Source of the DNA: Marsupella aquatica
Taxonomy: Eukaryota > Marchantiophyta
Length of the DNA stretch: 64,000 nucleotides
Direction of reading: 5' to 3'
Assembly: GCA_973895155.1 (NCBI GenBank)
Contig: OZ316894.1
Location: forward strand, 6,634,001 to 6,698,000
Below, piece after piece: positions 24,431 to 36,000 of this stretch. Made by a program: the position numbers and the translations under genes. Numbering within the stretch: position 1 is the first letter of the stretch; the number at the start of each line of letters is the position of its first letter. The notes below the pieces were generated by a model. The model saw nothing but the letters and a program-made list of their open reading frames with translations, ran no database searches and was not told the origin of the DNA.

Positions 24431-25395
24431 TGGTCTAAACAGTTACAATGGCCCTTGCGATTGGTCTAGCTGCCATATATGAGACGGGAATCCAGCTCTT
24501 TTGCCAAACATTCAGACATAGACGGCCCTCTCCTGAGAAGGGAATCCAGCTCTTTCGTTGACAGTTTGGGGACCACTCGCTTCCTCATTCCTCCATTTTT
24601 TTTCTTGAAGTCAGTGTCAATTCTTGTGATATCACCCAGGGTCAACCACAGTGTTTGCCCTCAACCACGTTATGTTTATATGCACTGCGAAGAATTGCTG
24701 TTGTGCTAACGTCATTGAATCTCCAAAGGTGTTCTTGCCAATTGATTATATATTCTAGAGTCGAAGAATTGCTGTTGTGCCAAGCTTGCCTTGTAATCTG
24801 CAGCTGACTTTATGTGCGCGGTTATGCCCAACACCAGGCATATATATACATATCAGAAAATTTGGAAAGAGAAATATATTGGGGCGGCCAATTGGTGGGT
24901 GTACCCATTGATGCTCATTTTAAAAGAAACGTTTTGAACCTATGAAAAACTCAGGGACCGACCAACCACCTCAACCCTATCTTTCCGGCCGGCTTGTTTA
25001 TAATTAAACGGGAGATCACCACTATGGACAGTGCAAGAAGACACCTTCTAACTCTGAAATGTCATGCCTGCTTTCAGAGCAGAGAATTTCGTACCAAGAG
25101 GCTATCGATCAGCACAGCAGCAAATCGTGATCGAATTAAAATTAATACTCATTATTCTTACGTTGACTCACAAAACTTACGTACAGTGACTTCTGAACTA
25201 CAGCAGCAGCCCAGCTTCGCCAGGCCGGTATTGCTCTAGTTAGGCTGGGCCCTAGCTCCTACCTTTGCATGCTGCCCTCTTCTCAATCACAAGCCTAGCT
25301 TCCTTTACGTCCGTATGGACCTTGTCACTCCATCATTGGGGCTTAAATGTGGAAACATACAGGCCATTTTTCCAGGAATACTGGATATGTGTCAA
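24430..25395 (+). repeat. Dispersed repeat B, copy 1
   Basis: One of three copies (also about 33525-34330 and 44425-45620), all on plus. Landmarks in order: CAGTTACAATGGCCCTTGCG, AATCCAGCTCTTT phrases, TCTTTCGTTGACAGTTTGGG, AGTCAGTGTCAATT, TTTCAGAGCAGAGAA, ATCAGCACAGC, CTACAGCAGCAGCC, and in copies 1 and 3 a shared end TTTTCCAGGAATACTGGAT. Small frames encode a repeated ESSSF phrase, but indels break them between copies, so I regard the unit as non-coding or a decayed element. Confidence 0.75.
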
Positions 25396-25959
25396 TATAT
25401 CTGAATTGTCTTCCTTAATTCTGACATAAGATTGGAAGCGATCGACCTGTTGATGACTGTATAGATATACGTAGACAGACTAGTCAGCAATTGCATTAGC
25501 TGTAGTTTTCAGCGACACGTAGTTAACCGTCGTTGTTTCTCTCTTTCTGTTCCACTTGGTTGCCAGCAGGGCCGCTCCCTGGATGCGCTCTACCCCACTT
25601 GGGCTGCGCCCCTGTCTGCCGCCCGAGGATGATTGTTCCTTCATGTTATATGTCCCTGCCCTTGCAGTGATTGTATTATTATCAGGCATACCCTGAGAAG
25701 CAGATTTGAGCACTGCGTGCATATATTCCATCTCTTGTATATTCTCTCGTGTACATGCATCTACAAGTCGTTATGTGTTTTTAGATTCACAGGTTATGGG
25801 CCATTTAAATTTGATTTTCAAATCTAACTACATTACACTTTGTTCTAGTACTTCGATAGTTCATTCGCTCCCCAGCTCTCATTGTACTACCTCTAATTCT
25901 TTACTTCTTGAAATTCTAGGTTTTGTTATCTCCAAGTCTAACATCTCCTTTGTTTCATG
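25396..25959. other. DNA immediately upstream of a decayed copia element
   Basis: No gene is supported. This interval may contain the remains of the 5' LTR and leader of the copia fragment that follows, but no LTR ends or primer-binding site could be recognised. Confidence 0.3.
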
Positions 25960-27535
25960 CTTCGATGGGTAGTTCTTCCATTGGCTACAATAGTCACCTG
26001 ATACCGAAACTTGAAGGTAGCCAGAATTTCTCCACCTGGAAAATTCCGTGCACGTCAACCCTTAAGGCTTCAGGTGCGTGGAACTTCATTGATGCTACTG
26101 CTACCGAACCAGTCAAGGATGATGCTGAGAAGGACTACCAGTTTTGCTAAACGCCTGGAACTTTATCACTCTCGTGCTGCTTCTTGCCAATGTCAATAAA
26201 TACAACACTGCAGGAGAAGATTCAAGTGCTACATTTTGTTACCATTTTTGATTCCCATTTCGAACATTGGACTGCCAACAAGAGGGAACAAATGCACCAT
26301 AATCTTCCTACCTTAAACTCATTGATTAATGAAGTTGTGGATGAGTCTCGCAGGAGCAATGAACGAGCAGCTCTTCAAGTGATGACAAATCATGCGTCTC
26401 CTGTGGCCCCATGACTGAAGCGACCGAAGCCTTTCAAGGCTGAGAGCTGTACTACTTGTCAGCTTCCCAACCACACTGAGGAGCGCTGCTACTACACGCC
26501 TCCTAATCTTCGACCAGAGAAGTGGCAGCCGTGATTTTGATAATCTTCTTACCTTAAACTCATTGATTAATGAAGTTGTGGATGAGTCTACCTTAAACTC
26601 ATTGATTAATGAAGTTGTGGATGAGTCTCGCAGGAGCAATGAACGAGCAGCTCTTCAAGTGATGACAAGTCATGTGTCTCCTGTGGCCCCATGACTGAAG
26701 CGACCCCGAAGCCTTTCAAGGCTGAGAACTGTACTACTTGTCAGCTTCCCAACCACACTGAGGAGCGCTGCTACTACACGCATCCTAATTAATCTTCGAC
26801 CAGAGAAGTGGCAGCCAAATCCGACAACCATGCAACGGGTCCAAGAAAAAACCCGACATCTTCACCATGTGCAAGTGCCGCCGAACCATGATGCTGAGTC
26901 TGAGTAAGATATATTCTCAAGTTATTATGCACAGTTTGGGCATGCACATGCAGCAAATCAGCTTCGACATCACAAGGATGCCACGATTTGGATTGCTGAT
27001 TCTGGTGCAAGTCACCATTTCTGTAACGATCGTCACCTTTTCACTGAGTATGAAGCAGATCCTTTACCTATAAATCGGGCAATGACTCTGTGATCTCACC
27101 AGGCAAAGGAGTCATTCACTTAATGGTTCGGAGATCCAAAGGTGACTACAAACCACTCTCCTTATCCAATGTGCGCTACATACCCTCGAGTTTTCTAAAC
27201 ACAGTTTCAGAGGATATCCTTGAGCAGCATGATGTCAGTTGGCGTAGTGAACTTCAACAATTCATTTATCTGCCTTCCGGCACGCACAGAGTTTGCTGTA
27301 GTCAAGAAGCAACATGGTCTCACGATGTTGGATGTGCGTGTCCCCCTTTCTTTTGAGTGTCATGCTATTTTACTTCCACAAACTCAGTATGATCTCAACA
27401 TCTTACACAGGGGCCTGGCTCATCTACACATTGATGGAATCAAACAACTCATACGTCAAGAACATCTTTCAGTCAAATACTGATGCTCCATTCCTCCCTT
27501 GTGAAGCGTGCACACTTTCTTGATAATCAGTAACA
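25960..27535 (+). pseudogene. Decayed Ty1/copia gag-protease fragment
   Basis: Plus-strand remnants of a copia polyprotein in several frames. In order: gag start with IPKLEGSQNFSTWKI (about 25990-26130); gag tail with a CCHC knuckle C-x2-C-x4-H-x4-C (CTTCQLPNHTEERC, about 26450); the aspartic protease motif DSGASHHF (about 26997); and the integrase zinc-binding start LNILHRGLAHLHIDGI (about 27400), ending at CEAC just before 27510. Stop codons and frameshifts break it repeatedly, and no reverse transcriptase or RNase H follows. It differs from the 52-57 kb element, which has D-x-A rather than DSG in its protease. The 3' break at about 27510-27535 is shared with the flank of the secreted-repeat gene at 41455-41500. 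Confidence 0.85.
26303..26810 (+). repeat. Internal duplication within the copia remnant
   Basis: A block of about 210 bases starting CTTCCTACCTTAAACTCATT and running past the CCHC knuckle (about 26303-26515) is repeated at about 26592-26807 with few differences. A third, 48-base partial copy of its start lies between them (26542-26589). The duplication occurred inside the already inserted element. Confidence 0.8.
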
Positions 27536-28270
27536 TTTTTACGGTAAGCACTCAAGGTGGAGTGTGAACTCCTAGATCTTCAAATATATATGAGCCCAGC
27601 CCAGCCTAAAGCTAGCGTTAAGACATGCATACACCTGACAGAATCTACCGTGCTTTAACTGTACGTACAGAAGAAGATCAATATATCCGATTGCCGAGCT
27701 ACTTACACAATACGAAGCTGCATTGTGACCAGCACAGTTAATAACATGCACATAATGGACGGCTGTTCGTTGAAGTATCCACTGGGAAGGGTGGGAAGGA
27801 GTACGACATTAATTGCCGAGATGTGCAGGATCGATGTGCGGGCGACAAGTGCACTTTAACGTGCTATATGTGTACATAAATCACAAAACTCTTCGGTAGG
27901 GCACCGACAACACTAGTCAAGCATACCACAAAATCATTTCGAGCAAGGAATACAGCTTTTTTATTTCTTTCTTTCAGCCAAAGCCTTATTGTAGTTAATT
28001 TGCCAAATTCAATCAACGTACACAAGCGGAGGTAGGAATTATAAACTGATCGAGAGTCTGCTCGATGTGGACAGTACTTCTAACAATCCTGCTAGACAAA
28101 ACACCATGAACTTCCATTGTCGTGACCTGCATGGAATGTATATATGAAGCCAACCATGTCGAGCGTCCTAGCCTTTCAGACTCCGCTGTCCCCCTTCATG
28201 CATGCACCCTCCAGGAATGGATCCATGTGATAGGCTCGGGAGATAATTAGCTAAGGGCTACATCTCATAG
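27536..28270 (-). repeat. 3' flank of secreted-repeat pseudogene (shared block)
   Basis: Homologous to 46990-47543 (same orientation) and to 40924-41455 (inverted). Landmarks: CACTCAAGGTGGAGTGT, AACATGCACATAATGGACGG, AAGGAATACAGCTTTTTTAT, AACACCATGAACTTCCATTG. It lies downstream of each family member and may include 3' UTR. No open frame is conserved. Confidence 0.75.
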
Positions 28271-29600
28271 TCATAGAGGGACAAAGGTGTCTGGGGCAGG
28301 TGAACCGGATGGGGCAACTGGAGTGTTGCGGGGCTTCTGAACAAATGGAAGTTTTGAAGTAGAGATCACTGTCTCAGTCCAGACAGAGTCCGGGGCAGGA
28401 GGATGAGTTTTGGGGTGGTATGTCATCCTCTTGATCCAGCAAACCCTCCAAGTAGTCACCTGGGGCTGGCATACCTGAGGGGGGAACCCGAGTGTCGCGA
28501 GGCTTCTCAACAAAGTGTTCGCCTGGGGCTGGCATACCGGAGGGGGGAATGCGAGTGTTGCGAGGCTTCTGAACAAATGGAAGGCTTGAACTGGAGCTCA
28601 CGATATATCTCAGTCCAAGTTCTGGCAAAGTCCGGGGCGGAATCTGGAGCAGGAGGACGCGTTTGGGGTGGTGTGTAATACTCCTGGTCTTCCAAGACCT
28701 CCAAGTACGTGGTGGCCTGGGGCCGGCATACCTGATGGGGGAACCCCGAGTGTTGCAAAGCTTCTGGACAAAGGGAAAGCTTGAACTAGAGGTCACGATC
28801 TCAGTCCAAGTTCTGGCAAAATCCGGGGCAGAGTCTGGAGCAGGAGGATGAGTTTCGGGTGGTGTGTAGTCCTCCTGGTCCGGAGCAGAGTCTGGAGCAG
28901 GAGGGTGCGTTTCGGGTGGTGTGTAGTGCTCCTGGTCTGGGGCTGAGTCTGGAGCAGGAGGATGAGTTTCGGATGGTGTGTAGTCCTCCTGGTCCTCCAA
29001 GACCTCTAAGTGGTGGCCTGGGGCAGGCAAACCTGATGGACCGGAGTGTTGCGAGGCTTCTGGAGAAATGCAAAGCTTGAACTAGAGCTCAAGGTCTCAG
29101 TCCAAGTTCTTGCAGAGTCCGGGGCAGAGTCTGGAGCAGGAGGATGAATTTCAGGTGGCGTGTAGTCCTCCTGGTCCGGAGCAGAGTCTGGAGCAGGAGG
29201 ATGCGTTTCGGGTACGTGGTGTGTAGTCCTCCTGGTCCGGGGCAGAGTCTGGAGCAGGAGGATGAGTTTGAGGTGGTGTGTAGTCCTCCTGACCCATATA
29301 TAAAGCTTTGGAAGCCATGTGTGTGGAAGTAAGAAGTTAACAAAAAGAAAATGAATAAATGTCAGACTACAAACAGGCAGAGTCTTCCCACGCATTTTGT
29401 TTTACAAATACAAGTAGGAAATCGAGCAACGACCAATATGTAGTCTAGTAGGTAGAGACAGTAAATGAAATGACTGCATGAACATTGCAGTGAAACTCAC
29501 TTCTTGAGGCCACAGCAGCGGGCTGGAAGCATGCTGCCCACAAAATGATACTGAGGAGGCCAAGGAAACTCAAGCGCTTGAGATGAAAAGCCGTCGTCAT
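28271..29600 (-). pseudogene. Secreted proline-rich repeat gene, broken copy (member 1)
   Basis: Third member of the family at 40.2 and 47.5 kb. Exon 1 (29600-29501) is intact and encodes the same signal peptide (LSFLGLLSIILWAACFQP), ending at the shared donor AGAA|GTGAGT. Exon 2 is broken. The acceptor that reads CACACAG in the two intact members is CACACAC here (near 29320), removing the AG. A 4-base insertion (TATA) follows within 20 bases, a further 4-base insertion lies near 29215, and a small deletion near 29040 and other shifts move DQEDYTPPETHPPAPDSAP and RVPPSGMPAPG segments between frames. The C-terminus (PVAPSGSPAPDTF) and stop at 28271 are still readable. The original protein was probably the longest of the three, with both repeat types. 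I infer a pseudogene; transcription is not excluded. Confidence 0.8.
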
Positions 29601-30175
29601 AGTTTGTCTTCTAGCTGGCCTGAAAAGAAAATCGCAAAGATTGAGATCTATAAACAAGGTCGACAATATCCACACGAGAAAAGTTTTCCTAAAATTAAAT
29701 TCTCACTTTCACCCCAATTAAAACTGGTTCCATCCGACCAATGATCTCAATTAGCAGGACCGAAGCATTGTCACCAATGTTGTTGAGAGCAAAGGGGAGC
29801 CTTACTGGTGCGTGCAAGAGCAATGAAACTGAAAATCGGTCACTCTCCAGGCTCACGATCCCCAGGAAAAGGTCAAGTAAGGTAAGCCCGTCTGTATCTC
29901 TCCATGCACGCACGATCTCCAAAAATGGCTCAAAACTCGACTCAAACCTGCGAAACAACGAGGTAGTGAACAACTAATGGCCCCTCGAGCGCAGAGTCCA
30001 AACTTACGCAGCGAAATACCTAGTGAACAAACAACTAATGCCCCCTCAGCGTAGAGGCTGGTTGATGAAATACCCTGCGCTTCATGTGTGCTTGCGGCAC
30101 TCTGGTGGGCTCCAGTTTTCTTTGTCACTATGTACAGCACAGAGTGAACAAACAACTCATTCCCCTCGAGCGCGC
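29601..30175 (-). promoter_or_regulatory. Upstream block of member 1 with candidate 5' leader intron
   Basis: Shared with the upstream regions of the other two members. A conserved stretch (about 29750-29960) ends in CACCA|GTAAGG (donor at 29805-29804). An acceptor TTTTCAG|GCC (AG at 29621-29620) precedes the ATG by about 20 bases, so a leader intron is likely. The stretch is an open frame containing TLLDLFLGIVSLESDR, but a 4-base difference from the other copies and a TAG before the ATG argue against fusion to the signal peptide. Confidence 0.5.
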
Positions 30176-30765
30176 AGTTGATTCACTACACAAGGCAGAT
30201 CCACTCCCTTTCCATGTGGACATACTCCCATTTTGTTGAGGTTTCTCTTATCATTTTAGCAAAAAATAGGAGAACGGGCAAAGTGGTAGAATTGCACACT
30301 TTCCCACTTTTGAAAACATCAGGTTCTCCTAGTTCTGATTTACCCCCATGTTGCTGTAGGGAATTAAATTTCGTAGTTAAATTTCCCTGTCATGTAATAA
30401 TTCTTGAGGATGTCTAAAGAGGAACAAAGGAACTTGTGTTGTTACTGTAGACTGATCTAGGTAATGATTCATGCATCACTACCCATTTACAATTCATTGA
30501 AACAATTTTTGTAGCCCAAATTGATGCTCTGGTTGAAGATTCGGGGGCAGTTTAAGTGTTTGTAGGTAAATCTACAACTTTCTTTTTAAACACAAGAGAA
30601 TTGGCAAAAACCCACTCATTGCCAATGGAAATTACACATGCTCTAGGATTGTCTTTTTTGTAACTAAGTAGAATTTAAGAACACCAATATCAAGCTAGGT
30701 AAGAGTCACCCATAAGGTAGGATAAATTTTGAATTCCTACTGAGGGCATGTGACAGTTTTTCCTT
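30175..30765 (-). repeat. Dispersed repeat J, inverted copy
   Basis: Reverse-complement copy of about 38860-39450, with the same order of landmarks (CACTTTCCCACTTTTGAAAA, TTCTTGAGGATGTCT, AATGATTCATGCATCACTAC, TCCTAGGATTGTC-type end). It belongs to the large duplicated block that includes the secreted-repeat gene. Confidence 0.7.
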
Positions 30766-31260
30766 GTGCTAAATACCCTGCGCTTGATGTGTGCTTGCGG
30801 CACTCTGGTGGGGTCCAGTTTTCCTTGTCACTATGTACAGTCCCGAGTGAACAAACAACTAATTCCCCCTCGAGCGCATAGGCTAGTTCACTAAATACGC
30901 TACGCTTCATGTGTGCTTGTGGCACTCTGGTGGGTCCAGTTTGCTTTGTCACTATGTACTAACAGGCCAATCAATGGCATTTTGTTTGCTTTGTCACTAT
31001 GTACAACCCAATCACTCGAATTTTGGTTTGGATATGGACTTCAAGTTCGTGTCAAGCTGGCGTGGAAATGACAGACTCAGTTATTTAGGGATAGTTATGA
31101 ACTTCAAGTTCGTGGCAGGCTGACGTAGAAGACCCGATCAAATGTCAATATGTCGATGGAGAGTCTTTATTCCAATGCTATCATCAAGGAGGTGTGTCAC
31201 GGATATTAAGTATTTTAGAGTCCCTATTCCATACATTGCTATCAGAGAAGGTGAGAGTTA
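30766..31260 (-). repeat. Distal upstream repeats of member 1
   Basis: Contains three copies of a phrase reading (reverse complement) GTACATAGTGACAAAGCAAA followed by CTGGACCCCACCAGAGTGCC, and single copies of the GAACTTCAAGTTCGTGGCA unit that is tandemly amplified at 38.19-38.44 kb. Homologous to 49300-49660 as well. Confidence 0.65.
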
Positions 31261-31392
31261 TCACGGATATATAGGATAATAATTACAATAATTTTGTATA
31301 GCCAACTTTTTAGTCCATATAAAAATGTAGACCCCTGCCTATTATACAAGAGTTGCTTACCCGGGATTCAACTTCCCCACAAAAGTTACTTT
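31261..31392. other. Short unassigned interval
   Basis: Nothing recognised. Confidence 0.3.
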
Positions 31393-32398
31393 TCTTAAGT
31401 TTTAGGGTCGAATGGTATTGGGGGGCATGGAGGTTTGACTATGTGACAGCACATGTGATCTACAGTACATGTTGGACATAGTGACAGACCAAAACAAGAG
31501 TGTGATCACCCTTCTTGCTCTGCCTGATCACGCAAAAACATTGCTCAGTAAGGAAAAATCCACTATGGCCAAAACGCAAGTTTGAATGCCAGAAAACACT
31601 AGCATGCAAGGGTAAACCTACAAAACCATGTGCCAGTGGGAGTGCTAGTCAACTACACCAAATAGCCCATGGTTAGTCTTAACTCAACAATGGTTTAGCA
31701 AAGCTAACCTCGGTTAAGGGCAAAAACTATAGAAATGCGTGCCCAGACATTTATTTCCTTAATTTTTCTCCAACCCAAATCTATCTGCCCCCTTTCACTC
31801 CAACTTGTTTGGAGAGAAGAGCTACAAACCACACAACTCTAGTACATTCAAGTTGCAACTTACCTCCAATTAATACCAATATTGGAGATCATATTTGATT
31901 GTCATTTTCAGCTTTGCAATAGCAAAAGGATATAATTGGTATAGCTTTTAATTTTCATTGTAGTTTTAGTTTTAGTAACTTCTAACTTCCATCTTTGAGA
32001 ACTCTCAAATGAGACCTGCATAATGTATAAATTTCAGCCAACATCCAAAACCCATTGGCATTGTCACAAAGAGACTTGCAATACCAGTATCTCCCCAAGC
32101 ATTGAAGAGTTAAGCCAAGGGTAAATCTACCAATAATGTTGTCAATGCTTGGGGGAGATACGGGTATCTCATCCAGTATCTCCTATCTCACTAAACATGA
32201 AAGAGGTGTTGCAAAGTATTCCAATAATATATACCATCATTCATGAATGATACCTTGTGGAGATATTGATTCCCCCCCAAGCATTGAAGAGATACTTTAC
32301 AATCGAACTCTCTTGCAAGTTGGACGTAGGATATGTGATGAATCAAAAACTTTAAGGTGTAAGTTGCACATTTTTCTCATGAACTGACAGAAAAGTCT
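31393..32398 (+). repeat. Dispersed repeat I, copy 1 (MITE-free)
   Basis: Direct copy of 50555-51902. Landmarks: AGCACATGTGATCTACAGTA, CCCATGGTTAGTCTTAACTC, CTTGTTTGGAGAG, ACTCCAATTAATACCAATATTGG, and three occurrences of the CCAAGCATTGA phrase. At about 32305 it carries ACAATCGAACTCTC uninterrupted, where copy 2 has a 297-base insertion. Internal foldback at 32083-32165. Confidence 0.75.
32083..32165. repeat. Hairpin of about 23 paired bases in repeat I
   Basis: ACCAGTATCTCCCCAAGCAT then TGA (from 32083) pairs with TCAATGCTTGGGGGAGATAC then GGGT (32142-32165), with one bulge and one mismatch. The equivalent position in copy 2 (51277-51356) also folds. The small-RNA-precursor-like shape is noted as inference only. 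Confidence 0.7.
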
Positions 32399-33394
32399 GA
32401 CTACCATTTCATTGAAAGTTGTTTGGAACAACGTGTTGTACCACCTGAGGTTTAGTGATAGTTACATTTGGCGGGTAGTTTGGTTGTACCACCTGATGTT
32501 TAGTGATAGTTTGGGTCACTGATAATGAGGGCTTTGCCTGGGGCTTTGTGGGACATTGAGAAGTGTATATACATTGCGACAATTTTTGGAGGGCCACAAC
32601 AAAATGAGGAGTACATGTTGGGGCAGTGGCCATAATAATTCCTCCATGTTAGCCCTACGGTGAAGCCATTGGACACCCCCATCACTTGTGCCAACCACTT
32701 AATATAGCAACAACAATGAAAATGTGATGCCAAAAATGCAAAAGGTGGAAAGCTTTGAGGCACACAAGGGATGAAACAAAATGAATTTCACACAAATCAT
32801 TCCAAGACTCTATAAAATTACAAATATGGAGCTAATGTGGTGCAGTCACCCAATGACTTGTTTTAGCACTTGTTCATAGCAAGTGGTTGCACCATTGTGT
32901 CTTACATCCCTAAACTATGGGTTTCATTTGCCTGGGTATGCAACTCCCATTTTTATGATAGAAGTTTATAATAGAAGTTACATAAAATCAGATAATTAAT
33001 TAGACAACTTAAGCTAGCATACTTAAATATGGCAATTAGCATGAACAAATCATGCCCCTCATGAAAGTGAACCACATATAGTCTGACCATCTTACTTCAT
33101 TAGTCTAATCTTATTTCCTATTTATTGTTGTTATTTGTAAGGTGATTAACCAACAACCCTAAACTGTTTCGTACATGCACTTTTCCAATGTACCAATAAG
33201 GTCAACCCCAAATCCAAATCAAAGGAGAGTAAACAGTACTAGCTATATATACGTACTGCTGGACCTCAGGTCACTTGCCTAAGTTTAATATTTCCTTCAA
33301 CAAATTCTCTGTCAAATCTGACATTCTTAGATGTTTAGTGCTGATCGAATGATTAATTGATATATTCTTCAAGTGCGCCAGAAATTTCGAATGG
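32399..33394. other. AT-rich DNA with a short direct duplication
   Basis: A 29-base phrase beginning GTTGTACCACCTGA and ending TTTAGTGATAGTT occurs at about 32434 and 32484 with one difference. Minus-strand open frames here (about 32409-32763) have no recognisable domain. No gene is called. Confidence 0.4.
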
Positions 33395-34330
33395 TAATTT
33401 CAAGAAAGAGGCTTTGCTATATGTGCATGGAACCACCCGTTTTGGCTCTCATGAAGAAACTAACGTACTGAAGCTCAATCAGATCGAAATATGGCTTTTA
33501 ATCTTCTTGGGGAGCAACAGCTCTTGTGGTCAGAACAGTTACAATGACCCTTGCGATCGATGACTCTAGCTGCCATGAGACGTGAATCCAGCTCTTTTGC
33601 GAAATATTCAGAGATAAACGGTCCTCCAAGGGAGTATAGAAAGGAATCCAGCTCTTTCGTTGACAGTTTGGGGAACCACTTGCTTCCTTATTCCTCCAAT
33701 TTGTTTCTTGAAGTCAGTGTCAATTCTTGTGATATCACCCATGACGGTTCAACTTGCCTTGAGCTCTGCAACTGACTTTATGTGCGCTCAGTTATATGCC
33801 CAACACAGACGCATACGTACATATCGATCAGAAAAGTTGGAAAGAGAAATAGATTGGGCCAATTAGTAGGTGTGCTCATTTTAAAAGAAACGTTCCGAAC
33901 AGCCAACCTATGGAAAGCTCAAGGACCCTATCTTTCTGGCCGGCTTATTTTAACGGAGATCACCGCTAGCTATAGACAGTCCATGACGACCCCTCCTACC
34001 TCTCACATGTCATGCCTGCTTTCAGAGCAGAGAAGTTCTTATCAAGAGGCTATCAGCACAGCCGCAAATCGTGATCAAATCAAAATGCTCATTATTCTTC
34101 GGTTGAGTCACAAAACACAAAACTTGCTGTACAGTGACTTCCGAACTACAGCAACAGCCCTACTTCGCCAGCCGGGCCGCTACTGCTCTAGCTAAGCTGG
34201 CCCTAGCTCCTAGCTTTGCTACCCTCTTCCCAATATTTAATCACAAGCCTAGCTTCCTCCCCACCCTATGGACAGTCCGCGCCCAGCCGCCCGTCCTTAG
34301 TTAATTCCTTCTCACTCGATCATTCTGAAC
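33395..34330 (+). repeat. Dispersed repeat B, copy 2, with inverted border fragment
   Basis: Bases 33412-33455 are the reverse complement of the C/B border at 44366-44409. From about 33525 the B repeat runs in plus orientation, starting CAGTTACAATGACCCTTGCG and continuing through TTTCAGAGCAGAGAAGTTCT. Its end lacks the TTTTCCAGGAATACTGGAT segment present in copies 1 and 3, so it is truncated there. Confidence 0.7.
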
Positions 34331-35270
34331 TGTACATATTTAAGTTGACTGTAACAATATCCTAGGTGTCCTAAGCCTGCAACATGTCAATAAAGGTATA
34401 AATGTATTTCTTCAGAGACGTACACTCTCACATACCCTAATAAAAATAGAAGGTTAGCTGCATGTAAATCATGAAAAGAAACTAACGTACTGAAGCTCAA
34501 TCAGGTCTGAAATATGACATTGTATGTTCTGTTAATCTTTTTGCAATATGACATTGTATGGCCTTTCAATCTTTTTGCAGAGCAACAGCTCTTGGTCCTT
34601 GGTCCTCATCACACTACTTGTTTGGTCTGTCATTATGTTCCGGTTGCAGTCAAGCCACAGACGCCACAAGATCCGATACCCTACAAACAGTTTGGCAGCC
34701 ACTGGCGCCATCCTTTATCATGGCATCATCCAACAAAGCCAACAGCCCAGTCACCCCCTTTGGAAGTTCCAGCAAGGACAATCTGCACAGGTACGGTGCC
34801 AACACTTCCGGTCATGCACATAGCACAGAAACAGATGAGGGAGTCACCCCCCTTGGAAGTTCCAGCAATGACAACCTGCACAGGTGCCAACAGTTCCGGT
34901 CATGCACATAGCACAGAAATAGATGCTAGGGATTGTTTAAAACACTCACAAAGCTTGCAGGCTCCAATAGATTAAGGACCAAAGTTAATGTAGCTCCAGG
35001 GCAATTAATGCTAATCCGCATTAATGCTAATCCACATTCATTCCCTTGTAAGTAACGCACGCATGTGCTAGATATGTGTTAAGGTTAAATACCTGGCCGA
35101 AGATGGAAGTCTTTAGCTAGGGATTCACATTCATTTGGATTATGATAGAATGTGTATAGTTTTAAGTCATCTCTTTGTCTGCAAAGGGTGGAAAGTGTAT
35201 TTAAATTCCTTAAAACCAAAACACACCTACACGCACATGTATATATATACTAGCCCAATGTTTGTGTGTT
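34331..35270 (+). repeat. Inverted repeat C fragment and a 93-base tandem duplication
   Basis: About 34310-34545 is an inverted copy of 43600-43830 (shared CATGTCAATAAAGG-like and GAAACTAACGTACTGAAGC landmarks). A tandem duplication follows: 34750-34842 and 34843-34925, each starting GTCACCCCC and containing GGAAGTTCCAGCAA and TTCCGGTCATGCACATAGCA. A plus-strand frame crosses it (VTPFGSSSKDNLHR repeated), but no family is recognised. Confidence 0.6.
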
Positions 35271-35274
35271 GCAC

Positions 35275-35720
35275 GAAGATGTAGAGATTAGAAAAAGATA
35301 TTGAGGTGAGAAAAATATGTTGAGGTGAAAAAATTATGTTGAGAAGAGAAAAACATTTTGAGGTGAGGAAAAGATGTAAGTTGAGGAAACTTAAGAAAAA
35401 ATGTCAAGGCGCGCAAGGCAAAGATATTGATTGAGGTGAGATAAGGTAGGGGAAAAGATGTTCAAGTGAGAAAATATGTGCTGGCCAAAAAAAATATGTC
35501 AAAGGAGGGGCAAAGACAATGAGTTTAAAAAAGATGTTGAGATAAGAAAAATGTCAAGACGCAACAAGATGTCGAGACAAGGCAAAGATGTCAAGGTGAA
35601 GCAAGAAAATATGGGCTTTGCAAGGTAAAAATAGAAGTATGTTATGTGTCATTTCAGCCATATAGCTGTTGCAACTATGTCAAGGCATTGAGGTGAGGCA
35701 AAGATGCTAACTAAGCAAGA
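35275..35720 (+). repeat. Degenerate minisatellite, GATGTTGAGGTGAG family
   Basis: Twenty or more degenerate purine-rich repeats of about 17-18 bases related to AAAGATGTTGAGGTGAG. Same family, opposite orientation, as 14255-14475. Such one-strand purine bias can arise from replication slippage. No open frame crosses it. Confidence 0.75.
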
Positions 35721-36000
35721 CAGTTTAGATATTGTCCATGGCTAATTTAACATTCTTTATGAAACTTGAGGGTGCCTTTGGAACTACTATTGTTTTACAC
35801 AATCTGGGAACTTACTCTATCCTTCCATAGAAGAGAGTAAGTAGAGGCCAAACCATTTGTGACCTGGTTGATATATACCATCAATAGGCATGGAGCGAGC
35901 AATGTACGTTCATGCCATTTGCAGAGCTCAGGTGCCAATGGTTAATTGTTGGTTGACAAGGACCGAAAGAGTCTTCGATTCGCCGGTACAGAACCTCATC
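35721..36000. other. Short unassigned interval
   Basis: Nothing recognised beyond the edge of the minisatellite. Confidence 0.3.

Noticed and set aside
28374-29395. Long open frames (218 and 129 codons) in the 28-29 kb region as separate genes
   Set aside because: They are pieces of one broken secreted-repeat gene read through frameshifts, shown by alignment with the intact copies.
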